From NCBI GenBank assembly GCA_036874045.1, contig CM072336.1, positions 9,142,501 through 9,206,500 of the forward strand: a stretch of 64,000 nucleotides of DNA. The letters are read 5' to 3'. The DNA is from Cymodocea nodosa (lineage: Eukaryota; Streptophyta; Magnoliopsida; Alismatales; Cymodoceaceae). Every line of letters begins with the position of its first letter. The first letter of the stretch is position 1. Shown piece after piece: positions 23,441 to 33,560 of this stretch. The translations under genes and the position numbers were made by a program. Under the pieces are notes generated by a model. The model saw only the letters and a program-made list of their open reading frames with translations. It searched no databases and had not been told where the DNA came from.

Positions 23441-24205
23441 ATCTTGGGTTTGTCAGATTTAAAGAGTTCTTTTTTAGGTCAACAATCATTACATAACTAT
23501 CTATTCAAGTACAAAAATCTCGTGTTCAAACAAGTCAATAAACTCTCAAAATTTTTCTCTTTTTCCCTCTTTTCTTCTTTTCAACACAATATATGAACGT
23601 ATTTCATTAATACAGATGCAATAAAACACAAATCTCGTATATTCCTATTCTTATTATTTACTGAAAATATGAATCCATATCAATAAGCTCATACTTTTTC
23701 TGTAATTTAATAAGATCTACACATAAATCATTCTACAAGTTTAATCAATCAAATTAAATGTATCATTGATCATATGTATTTCCTTTAATCCAAAAATCAA
23801 CATTTCAGCTATTTCAGGATTTCAGATAATTTACTGTGTTTTAGTTAAACATTCTGATTTCTTTTAAAATCGTGAAATTGTTAAACTCATAAATTTTAGC
23901 AAAAATATAAGATACTATATCTAGATTTGTATGAGTATTAAAATTGGTAGCATCTTATATAAGATTATAAATATAACATTTCAGTTGTTACAGTTCTTTA
24001 AAAAAAAAATTTTTGCAGTTTCAATTATCGGATAGTTATAACAACTTCAACTTCCATAGAACTTTTGCAATACTATTTTAATTCTTCTAACTAACAAAAT
24101 TACATGTGACTGTTACTTTAATTACCTCCCCCCATACCTACATTTTGCATTATTCTCAATGTAAAAGATTTTTTAGTAAATATAGTACTTGCAGCAGGCA
24201 TGGAT
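23441..24205. other. AT-rich spacer, no gene seen
   Basis: No open frame of note and no similarity to the LTRs of the window. If the gypsy domain to the right had a left LTR, it should lie around here, and it does not. Confidence 0.55.
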
Positions 24206-24212
24206 ATTGTTT

Positions 24213-24270
24213 CGTTGACTTACACCTAACTCAACGAACTTAATTCGTTGAGTTGATGAATAACTCCACG
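24213..24270. repeat. Four-arm inverted-repeat cassette after the F-box gene
   Basis: Four alternating 10-nt arms: CGTTGACTTA (24,213), TAACTCAACG (24,227), CGTTGAGTTG (24,246) and TAACTCCACG (24,261). The arrangement and total length (58 bp) match the cassette at 25,792-25,850. A GTATGC splice-donor-like word in minus sense lies just upstream (near 24,317). Confidence 0.75.
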
Positions 24271-24585
24271 AACTGAGTTTAAATATAAATTTAGGATAAG
24301 TAATTAATTGCATACCTTGTTCTTTTGTATCTCCTTCAATATCTTTCGCTTTTTTGAATCTGAAAAACTTTTCATTTATAATTAAAAGCAAAATATATAA
24401 CAACAAAACATAACTTGTTAATCAGTGTCTTGTGTGGAACCTAGACTCCTATGCCTTTGGTGGCTCACAAGCAAGCCAGTTGGTTTCCCAGAACAGATAC
24501 CAACAAACTAGATTGATATTTTTGTTTTCCTTTTCCTAAAAATAAATGCAGACTACACACAACATTAAAAACATAGAATCATACT

Positions 24586-25725
24586 TTAAGAACATGATTG
24601 AAAAGTAGTAACAAATGGAATAAACGTGTCAGTCCAAGCAAACTTTTTTGGCATAATTCTTCTTGCTATTAATTCTATTTCAATGCAGTATATTTTCCTT
24701 TTTAATTTGTAAACTTGCAGTATGTTATCAATACTAAATATAAGTGTATTTCCATTAATGAAATGAAATGCAGAAATAGATCCTCTTCTGTTCCAATATA
24801 GTGTAGCTGTTTCTATTTCTACATCTATTTCAATATATTCCTCTTCCCACTTCCATTCATTTAGGTCTTTTATAATCCATATTTGAAATTTCTTCAATTC
24901 ATCCCACCATCTTATCAGACATAAAGTAGGATCATCATATTCATTATACCACATTCTTAATTGAATTTTATCATATTCTGCAGATGGTGGTTTAGCTATA
25001 TCACTTGGTATAGGTAATATTTTTATAAAATCGTCATAATTGTCTATGCTTACTATGTATAAATCAAATCTAAATGCAACTGATATATCTGTGACTAGAT
25101 ATATATATCTATCAAGTATGACATGTATGTTGTTAATTAATGATTTCTGTCTTAGATATATCATAGTATTTTCAGTCCAAGATCTATTTAGAAAATTATA
25201 CACACTTAAGCATAAATCTTCATCCCAATTTCCAGTTGGTCTCCAATAATATAATTTTTCAGGAATGATCAAATTTTTATCAGAAAATATTAAAGCTAAC
25301 CCACAATTTTAAGTTGGTATTTCATATCTATTAGGCCTTCCTATATTCTATTCTTCTCTTGTGAGAGGATTTCTAATTAAAATATCAGGTAACAGAATTG
25401 CATACCTTGGTTTGGTTCTGTATATAATTAATTCTTCATCTATCCCCATAATATGATCTATTCCTTCTAATGTATTGGGTGGAATTCCAGCAGTTTCTTC
25501 CATATTCAGATATTCATAGTTAATTGAACTACGATTAAATGACTTCCATAAAAATCCATCTCTAATCTTAGTCATTTTTGCAGCTTGTAGTCCATGAAAA
25601 TATTTTTCTCTAACATAGTCTTTAATATCCTTTGATACACAACACAATCTGCATAGATCTTTAGCTGAAAAGTTACTCAGTACTTCCCTTAGTGCATCCT
25701 GCGATAATTTCATCAATTCCATCTG
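24586..25725 (-). pseudogene. F-box protein gene with two in-frame stops
   Basis: One minus-strand frame runs from the ATG at 25,725 to the stop at 24,586, about 380 codons. It is broken only by TAG and TAA codons near 25,348 and 25,308, each one C-to-T change from a Gln codon. The frame stays open upstream to 25,788, but I favour 25,725 because a CAG acceptor-like site precedes it and the F-box starts four residues later. The F-box is about residues 5-40 (LSQDALREVLSNFSAKDL, then a CCVSKDIKDYV segment). The remainder has the beta-rich, Trp/Tyr-rich look of F-box-associated domains, with repeated YLR, WxxE and VYKL segments. F-box proteins are substrate receptors of SCF ubiquitin ligases and bind SKP1 through the F-box. 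It lies 150 bp downstream of a retrotransposon gag on the same strand and is flanked by identical cassettes, which suggests capture by, or transposition with, the element. It may be expressed as a truncated F-box protein. Confidence 0.75.
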
Positions 25726-25791
25726 TTCTGATTCTGTATGACATAAACAAAAATTAATAGATACAAAATTAACATAGCTACTACACATCCT

Positions 25792-25850
25792 CGTGGAGTT
25801 AGGTTATAACTCAACGGACTAAGTTCGTTGAATTAAGTAATAACTCTACG
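25792..25850. repeat. Four-arm inverted-repeat cassette between gag and F-box gene
   Basis: Arms CGTGGAGTTA (25,792), TAACTCAACG (25,807), CGTTGAATTA (25,826) and TAACTCTACG (25,841) alternate in direction over 59 bp. In minus sense the cassette sits inside a possible 140-nt intron, with donor GTAAGT at 25,876 and acceptor CAG at 25,737. That intron would join downstream of gag to the F-box exon. Confidence 0.75.
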
Positions 25851-25940
25851 ATACTATTAACTATAAGTAAACTTACATTTTTTTTTATGTATTTTTTTTC
25901 TACTTACTATATTATACATAGTTACTTTAGTTATGATGTT

Positions 25941-27282
25941 TCATTCGGTTACCCTCCTAGAGGAGGTGTCAATTTCATTAACAGTTTTGTTAACAGGGTT
26001 AGGTACTATTTGCATTGGCAATCCTCTAGTAGTTCTAACTTCTATGGATTCTTTCTGTCTAGGGGGTATATTTCTATTTATATTTTGATTTTGAATTGCA
26101 ACATTTCCAAATACAAAATCTAGACGATTGTTTAATTGTTGAATTATCTTTTCTAACTTCTCTATTCTAGATCCTTGTTCAATCAATGCTTCATAATTTA
26201 TATTCTTGTCATTTATATTTTCTCCTACTTGGAAATTGTTGTTTCTCCAAGATAAATTCGAGTGATTTCTCCAATTAGGGTTATATGAATTTCCAAAGTT
26301 ATCTTTTTAGTTTCTAGCATAAATAATATCTAAGTCATTAACATTTGCACTTTTTTCTACTAGTTTCTGATTTAATGATAACTCTTCTATTTTCTTTGTT
26401 AATTCAATTAATTTAACTTCAAGCATAGTGCTTGAATTTATTTCATGCATTCCCCTTGGCAATATTCTTTTATCTGCAATAACTTCAGCTGAGTTCTCCC
26501 ACTATGCAATTCTTTTTGCAAAGTTTTCTAAGTATGCCCATGCTTCTTTACTACACAATTTTAAAAATCTATTCTGATAAGTAGATTCTAATAAAGATTT
26601 CATTGAAACATCTATGCCTTCATAAATTATACCTATCAATTGTGCTTTACTCATTGCATGATGTGGACATTGAGTCAGTAAATCTTTCAAAATATTTCTA
26701 GAATGATTCTCCTTATTTTTGGCTACACATTAATATTTCCTTTTTCTTTTTAATTGTTTGATGTGTTGGATAATATTTTTCTAGAAAAACATAGCAAAAT
26801 TCAATCCATGTAGAAATTGAATCAGGCGACAGAGTATATAACCATCTCTTAGTTGTGTATTTTAAAGCAAAAGGGATATATCTAAGTTTAATAGCATCTA
26901 TACTCATGTTCGGCATTTTCATTATTTGACAAACTTCGTTAAATTCTCTAAGGAAATAATAGGCATCCTCTTTTTCTAATCCATGAAAATGTGACAATTG
27001 ACTAATATAATTAGATTTCAATTCAAACTTATCTCTCTCAAAGTTTGGCAATCGAATACATGAAGGTTCATCAACTAATTCAGGATACAGAATTTCCTCT
27101 AATGGTTTCTCTACTAGAGTAGTCATATCTTTGTTTTCTTTTAAAGAAAGGTTAGCTACACCCTTAAGGATTTCGTTAAAGTCTAATTTAGATAATTTTT
27201 CAGTACGTCTCTGTGTTGAATAATCCTGTGTAGGTGTTCTTACTAATCGTTTAGTGCTAGGAGAATGAATCCATGTGCTCAT
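25941..27282 (-). pseudogene. Athila-like gypsy gag
   Basis: Reads leftward from the ATG at 27,282. An N-terminal leader is followed by the Retrotrans_gag fold: FLREFNEVC, LRYIPFALKYTTKRWLY, then a STWIEFCYVFLEKYYP segment (about 26,960-26,760). A KDLLTQCPHH segment follows, a hallmark of Athila gag, and a NWRNHSNLSWRNN segment lies near 26,260. The gag ends with a helical region at 26,186-25,941. It is broken by a stop and a frameshift at 26,713-26,690 and by further stops near 26,500 and 26,310. No zinc knuckle is visible and no protease or RT follows; an F-box gene comes next instead. Either this is the gag of a separate element whose pol was replaced, or it is a displaced gag of the element to the right. 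Confidence 0.75.
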
Positions 27283-28247
27283 AAACTCTTGACATAAAAT
27301 AAGATAGCAGAAGATTAATTACATACCAGTCTTAAGCTTTATATTCAATAAATAGTTGTTGACGGATGAAGTTGAATCAACTGCTTCTCCTTCCAGTTTC
27401 CCAACGAATTTTCTTTTCTCAAATGCTGGTAACTTGTAAACAACATTCTATTCTATATTTATAATGCACGTCCATAAAGCAAATGAATCTCGTTGCAAGA
27501 ACGTGACTTGTAACGTGCAGTATGGTTCCTACTTTTATGGTATGTGTGCCACTTTTAATTTCAAATTTCAGTAACCGCTAAACCCATGAAGTTTCGTTCG
27601 TGGCTAAAAGAATAATCGTTTAGCTTAATCCACAAACTAACCTCGTTGAGTTACAGATAACTCAACGGAATAGCTTCGGTTACTGTTGCTAACTCCATGG
27701 ACTAACTTCGTTGAGTTACAAATAACTCAACGGAGTCACCTTATACGATATTATTGACCTCGTGGAGTTAAGGTTAACTCAACGGACTTACTTCGTTGAT
27801 TTAACACTTAGCAGATTTTCTAAAACTTACTCCTCATATTAACTTCTATATATAAATTTTTCCTGCATTTTTCTAACTTAAATAAAATTAAATACATGTC
27901 ATTAATGCATCATTCTAATTAAAACTCATTTAAATCTGAACATTATAAAAATATTTATCTTGCAGTTCATTTTATGTTATGTAGAATTTAAATTTTTCTT
28001 TGCAGTATGTAGATATTTTTATGCATTAATCTGTAATTGGGCCTTTAATCTTGTCCTTCAGCAGATTGCATAATGTTTCACAATTTATATAATATTCAAG
28101 ATAATTCATTCATTTATATCATTCATTCACAAATAAGCATGTAAAAATATCTGAGAAGTATACATTCATTAATATGAATAGTTTTACATTTCATTCAGTC
28201 AGATATCTTTCATACAAATATAAGTACAAGTGGACGAACAATATAAT
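27283..28247. repeat. Leader-like spacer with a long inverted-repeat cassette (27,644-27,800)
   Basis: Contains perfect 10-bp arm pairs: CGTTGAGTTA (27,644) with TAACTCAACG (27,658), spacer CAGA; and CGTTGAGTTA (27,709) with TAACTCAACG (27,723), spacer CAAA. Further arms follow at 27,761-27,800. In minus sense it separates the third ORF (ends 28,248) from gag (starts 27,282), and a donor-like GTATGT lies at about 27,325. No coding sequence is seen. Confidence 0.65.
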
Positions 28248-30455
28248 TTAATCTCTCTTCCTAAGTTCATCTACTTCCTTCTAGAGTTTTTCTAATTGTA
28301 GCTCTAATTGGTTAATCCTTTCTATAGCTCCTGTAATTCCTCCAAAAGGTTCAGCAATTTCTGCAGCAGCATAGTTTTGGTACTCTTTTACTAAAATGGT
28401 TCTTGATCTTATCCTTTTGAATGCCCATTTAGTGAAATCGATACCGTTCACCATTAGTAGTGGAATTCAGATCTCCATAAAATAATTTTTTCTTCACTAT
28501 TCTCAACTTGGAGATAAAAACTACAGACCAATTTATCTAAATTTTGTTTACAACTACATATGTGGCCCACTTGACAAATTGACTCAGTTTTATATCATGG
28601 CCTTGTCATTGGTAGACATTCTTAATTAAAAAGTTAGCTATCATGTGTGCTTTACCATTTAATTGCTTTAGTCTATTTAATAATGGCACACTAGGATTGA
28701 TAGCTAAACAATCCTTTATGGTCGATTCTATCCACTCGACTACAGTTGTGTCTTCATTTTTCAATCCTAGAATGTTATGGAGAAGCTCTGGTGTTATCTG
28801 TACATCAGCTTCCTCCATGTTGGAAATTAATCCACTTTCTCCTTCTCTCAAATTTGCATAAAAGTAGGGCACTAGATTTTCATATACTACATGCTCTCTT
28901 TTTTGATAAATAAACTGCAGTAGACCTTGGAACTCAAATAAATCTTTGATTTCTTGCATTCCGTCCCAATTTACTGGTCTACTGTAAATGATATTATAAC
29001 CCCTTATCTCTTGGTATTTATTATAAGCTTCCTGACTCCGAAAGTATACTTTATTTAAAATTGTTGTTTTAGTTGGGTCAGGAATGTGAATTTGTTGCTC
29101 TAGAGGGGTTCGTTCTTGAACTTACTCTTCCATAAGTTGAGCTTGAATTGGCTAGGAATGCTTGGTAGATTCCTTCATTTTTGCTTCTACTTTTGTTTGT
29201 GGTGGAGAGCCGACAAAACTCTCTACTCTGTCTTGAATGTTTTCTACAATTTGTTGAAGAGTTCTTTGCTCTTCAGTGGAATCTGTCGAGACATCTCTTT
29301 CCATATGTACTTGTTCAGCTTCCTATACGGTTCCTTCTTCTTCTTCTTCCTCCTGACTACCAATCTGCATTGTCACTTTCTTTCTGATTTTGTGGCAGAT
29401 TGGGATGGAGTTCCGGGCAAATCAACTTCTGCCCTAATTTCTGTTTCTTCTATTTGTACAGGTTGCAGATTAGTTTCAGCCTATTTTCCTTCTCTTCTCT
29501 CTTGCTGTTGCTGCTCCTGCTCCTCTTCAGAATCGAATAGTAGGTTTGCAAAATTTGGCTCTACAAGCCCTACTGATATTTGTCTTTTAGATTTAATCTC
29601 TTCTTGATGTTCAAGCACTATCTCTTTTCCTTTACTTTTTCTAATTAATTGTGCTTGGTCTTCCTCTTCCTCGTCTGAGATTAAATCCATAAAAATAGGC
29701 TCTATAAGCCTTTAAGCCATAGGTACTGGCTCTTCCTGTTTAATTTTTTCCATATTTACTAGTCTCGAAGGACCAGCTTCAGCTTCTCTTGCAGCACTTG
29801 ATTTAGTTGCTTCCTGTTCAACTTTAATTTTGTACTAGACCCTCAACTTTTCTTCGACCCTTCTTTTCTTTATGGCATCATACAAAATATGTGCCTTGGC
29901 TATAGCTATTCCTTCTTTATCTCCTTGGTCTCTTGCTATTTTGACCAAGCTAGCAAACTCTTTATCTTCTTCTTCAATTCTCAGCCAAGCAAATGCTACT
30001 CGTGGTAATGGCTCTGTTGGCTGAACTAGAGGTCCTAGCTGCTGTTCCTCAGGGACAGGTCTTTCAATAGTCGGTTCCTCCTATTCTTCTTCTACTTGTT
30101 GCTTCCACCTCATTTCACCCCTTGCACGACCAGTAATGCGCCTTTTGAACCATAATCTGGCCTTGCACTGGATTAGCTCTAGGGCTACTTCGTTATTTGG
30201 CTTGATTTTTCTTTCTTTACTAATAGCAATTTTTATTGCTACTCTGATTATTGTTTCCATTATCTAGGGTATTTGTATACCCAAATCTACTAAAACTCTT
30301 CTCAAGTTGAAAAGTTCAGATTCTACTTTCTGTAGCTCTTTTTCTCTTGTCGTATTCTTGATTTTCTGTCGCGTGTGCCATTCCTCTGACTCTTTCAGAA
30401 ATTCTGATGTGTCAACAGCATCTTCTCAAAACTCGGGCATCATCTTCCTCATCAT
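28248..30455 (-). pseudogene. Third ORF of the Athila-like element, copy 1 (plant-transposon-protein-like)
   Basis: About 735 codons on the minus strand in several frames, from the ATG at 30,455 to TAA at 28,248. The N-terminal half is charged and helical and resembles the intact 195-codon ORF at 48,421-47,834 (shared KAHILY, KPNN, RLW and DQGD segments). A middle acidic Glu/Gln-rich linker (29,690-29,481) follows. The C-terminal half has a YFYANLREGESG segment and an LLHNILGLKN segment (28,959-28,606), resembling the 'putative plant transposon protein' domain found in Athila-type elements. The last about 35 residues form a heptad-like coiled coil (IERINQLELQLEKL). Stops are single-base changes (for example TGG to TGA near the start). 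Its position after integrase is where Athila elements carry their extra, env-like ORF. Function unknown; I see no membrane segment. Confidence 0.65.
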
Positions 30456-30614
30456 GGAGTTACGCAATAGCACGGAGTCACTCTGATCTCTATTGTTCTA
30501 AGTTCTAAATGATTCTACGGATAATGCCCCCAAAACCCAAAGTTTAAGATAAATAAGCCCTAAGTTTAGGTGGGTAATCAGGTCATTTCCCACACCAACT
30601 CTCGCTCTCTCATC

Positions 30615-31090
30615 CGTGGAATTACGATTAACTCCACGAACTAAGTCCGTGGACTTAACTAAAATACTCCGTTGAGTTATAGTTAGCTCAACAGGGTAAG
30701 TTCGTTAACTTATCCTAAACTCAACGAACTTCCCGTAAAGTTATATCTAATAAAAATACTTAAGATAATAATTTTTCTTTGGTCAAGACCGAAGAGTTCC
30801 GGTTTAATCGCTCCTACTTTTTCTATATTTTAAAAATTATTCGATCAAACCGTTATATTCCTCGGTTGAACCGAAATTAAATATTTTCTTTCTTTCCACA
30901 TTTTTTTACCAGTTGAACTGATACTCTACTTCGGTAAAACCGACATTTTTACTAAATAATATATAGATTTTTTTTTTTATGTTTTTATGTTTAGGTTAGA
31001 CCGATGGATCCTATCGGTTGAACCACAACGATTTTTTTTGTGCTTTAGTAAAATCGATAACTCCTTTCGATTTAACTTTAACTATGTTTA
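30615..31090. repeat. Two inverted-repeat arrays between integrase and third ORF
   Basis: 30,615-30,726 carries CG-N4-TTA type arms (CGTGGAATTA 30,615, TAACTCCACG 30,629, CGTTGAGTTA 30,670 and others). 30,786-31,090 carries a different motif: repeats of TCGGTT-x-AACCGA, perfect at 30,862-30,874 and diverged at about 30,788, 30,910, 30,935, 30,995, 31,012 and 31,045. The second gypsy copy has the same order of arrays at the same place (48,600-49,260), so they are part of the element. They could be a promoter or RNA structure for the third ORF. Confidence 0.7.
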
Positions 31091-31130
31091 TATATATATA
31101 TTTTTTTTAATAAAATAAAATAATTTCTTA

Positions 31131-32118
31131 CTAAGTAAAGCTCGAGTAGTCCTCTACTCTTACTTCTTCTATAATTCCAAAGGAACTTTTTGGTATCTTC
31201 AAAATAGGTCTAAGTCTTTGTCCATTTATTTTAAATATGTTCTGATTTTTAAGATTTTCAATTTCAATAGCTCCATAGGGATAAATATTTCAAACTATGT
31301 AAGGTCCTACCCATCTAGATCTTAATTTTCCTGGATAGTTATGGAGTCTAGTCATATAAAGGTTTTTGGAATAATTTTCTTATCATGCCAGAACTTCATT
31401 TTCTCTTACAATTTTTGAATAAGCTTCATTCCTAAATTCTTCTAATTCAATCAATTGTATTTTCCCTTTTTCAGCCACTTGATTCAAATTAGTGTTCAGA
31501 GTTTTTAATGCCCAATTAGCTTTATGTTCAATTTTAGTTGGTAAATGACAACTTTTTCCATATACTAGCCTAAAAGGTGACATACCTAAGCTTGTCTTAT
31601 AAGCAGTTCTATAAGCCCAAAGTGCATCTATCAATCTATTAGCCCAATCTGTTCTAGTAGGATTCACTACTTTTTCTAAGATTAGCTTAATTTGTTTGTT
31701 TGCACTTTCTACTTGTCCACTAGTTTGCGGATGATATGATGTTGCAATTTTGTGGTTTACTCCATATTTCTTCATTAAGGCTTCAAAATTTCTATTACAG
31801 AAATGAGTTCCTCTATCACTGATAATAACTTTAGGTATTCCAAATCTGGCAATTATATTGGTTCTTATAAAATGTATTACCACTTTGTTATCATTAGTTC
31901 TTGTAGGAATAACTTCTATCCATTTAGATATATAATCCACCCCTAACAATATGTAATTAAATTGACTAGACATAGGAAATGGACCCATAAAATCTATTCC
32001 CCACACATCAAAGATTTCAACCTCAACAATAGGATTAAGAGGCAACATATTCCTCTTTGATATTCTTCCTATTTGTTGACACTTTAAACAGCTTAAGCAG
32101 TTGTTTGTGTTTTCCCAA
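31131..32118 (-). pseudogene. Ty3/gypsy integrase, copy 1
   Basis: Read leftwards: end of the HHCC zinc region ([11 protein letters not shown], about 32,090), and then the rve core with [10 protein letters not shown] (first Asp), ISDRGTHFC (second Asp) and [12 protein letters not shown] (Glu). The open frame is 32,048-31,383. A one-base shift near 31,395 breaks it, after which the C-terminal part continues with PGKLRSRWVGPY and NGQRLRP to a TAG at 31,131. The catalytic triad is intact. The N-terminal His-rich part of the zinc region has been replaced by the inserted LTR fragment. Confidence 0.85.
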
Positions 32119-33560
32119 CACTACACTAGAAAAATTTGGATTTATTACTTTTGTTTTTACTTAGTTAATTTATCTTTATGCATATTCTTTCTTTTAGAAG
32201 TAAACAAACAACCTTTAATACAATTTAGATATTAAGTCCAATTTGTACTTTAACTACAAGTGCACAGTGTCTATTGTATCAGTGTGCAAGTACAGGTCGA
32301 TCCCATAGGGAATTGCTGAAGAACTTGAGAACTGTTCGTTTGTTAATAATCAAATTTATATATTCAATAAGCTCTCCATTGAATTACAGTTAACTCAACA
32401 GACAAAGTTTGTTGAGTTATGGCTAACTCAACGGACTAACCTCCTAGACTTAAGTTAACTCCACAAGCCTGTCTTTTCTTTTTAATATTGCTATTTACAG
32501 AGGAATTCGGCCAACCATTGGGCGATTCCACAGATTGTAATTAACATCAATTAAGCTCTTTAATGTTAGTTAACATTGGATTTATCATTAAGCAATACTA
32601 ACATTCAGATAATTGAAACAGTAACCATTAAAATCTTTAAGTTTTTTGAACGAATCAATTTCAGTAAATTGTAAAACTAAAACAAACATAAAACAATCAC
32701 AACACTAACAAAGATAACATTAATCACGATACAACACAAACAATACAACACTCAAATACAACATACCAACATAGATAAATTGTTTTTGGTATTTTTGTTT
32801 TAATATGAACATGGAAATGGGCGAAAGGTGAAATGTAAAGTAATCTCACTCAACAGTAAATACTTCCGACACTACTTGCAATGCAATTACACCACTGAAA
32901 ATTAAACCACTTACAATTCTGTCTCCTCTTCCTATAGAATCGCGAGTCCAGAATTGCAAGATAATCTTCTCTTCAGCATACAGGCATCAACCCGAAGCCA
33001 AGGCTAAAAGCTTTACGATCTCCTGAAATATGAGTCGGCGCTTGGTGAAAATGGGTTCCCTTCCCGCGACGCAATCACTCCTCATAGTGGTTGTCAGGCA
33101 CTGTGTTTGGCTCGGAATCAACCCAACATCAAGAAAGTATTCTCACAGACCTCCGATGGTTGGTGATTGTGGTGGTGGTAACGATGGTTGGTGTGATACT
33201 TCAGAGAATCGCCGATACTATCTGTAGAAAGCTCGGTGCTCCTCCTCTGTATACATTGGTCATCCATCGATCACACCCTTTTTCTTTTTTTCTTCTTTTC
33301 TTTTACATTTCTTCAGTAGTAATTGATTCTACTTGAATGGTCGGTTGGATTTCCTTCATTCGTATCAACGACGATGATTTCTTTTCCCTTCGACGATTGA
33401 ATTCCTGCGTGATACGTGCAATTGTGGTTTTCCTTCCAACTGTCCTGTTTCTGCAACCGCTATAGTGGCATATTAGAAAATATAAAGAAATAAGCTGCTA
33501 ACATAACGTGTTGCCTTAGTGTGTATTCATGTAACTTAACGCGTACAGTTATGCTAACTT
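32119..33560 (-). mobile_element. Internal gypsy-LTR fragment inserted between RNase H and integrase
   Basis: 32,159-33,560 matches positions 37,230-38,677 of the gypsy LTR, in the same orientation, but has neither LTR terminus. On the right the junction shares CTT with the target. On the left an unrelated 40 bp starts with CACTACACTAGAAAA (32,119). About 95 bp of element sequence present in copy 2 (about 50,310-50,410) is missing here. This points to a repair-type or recombination event, not to retrotransposition. Confidence 0.75.

Noticed and set aside
29116-29607. 163-codon plus-strand open frame, Leu/Phe/Ser-rich
   Set aside because: It is the antisense shadow of the Glu/Gln/Lys-rich third ORF on the minus strand; its hydrophobic look is the complement of acidic and basic codons.
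28606-30455. Third ORF as a retroviral envelope
   Set aside because: No signal peptide, transmembrane segment or cleavage motif is visible; the composition is acidic and helical, so env is not supportable.
32119-32133. CACTACACTAGAAAA as the end of a CACTA DNA transposon
   Set aside because: No inverted partner and no 3-bp target duplication found at the other end of the insert; kept only as a note on the junction.
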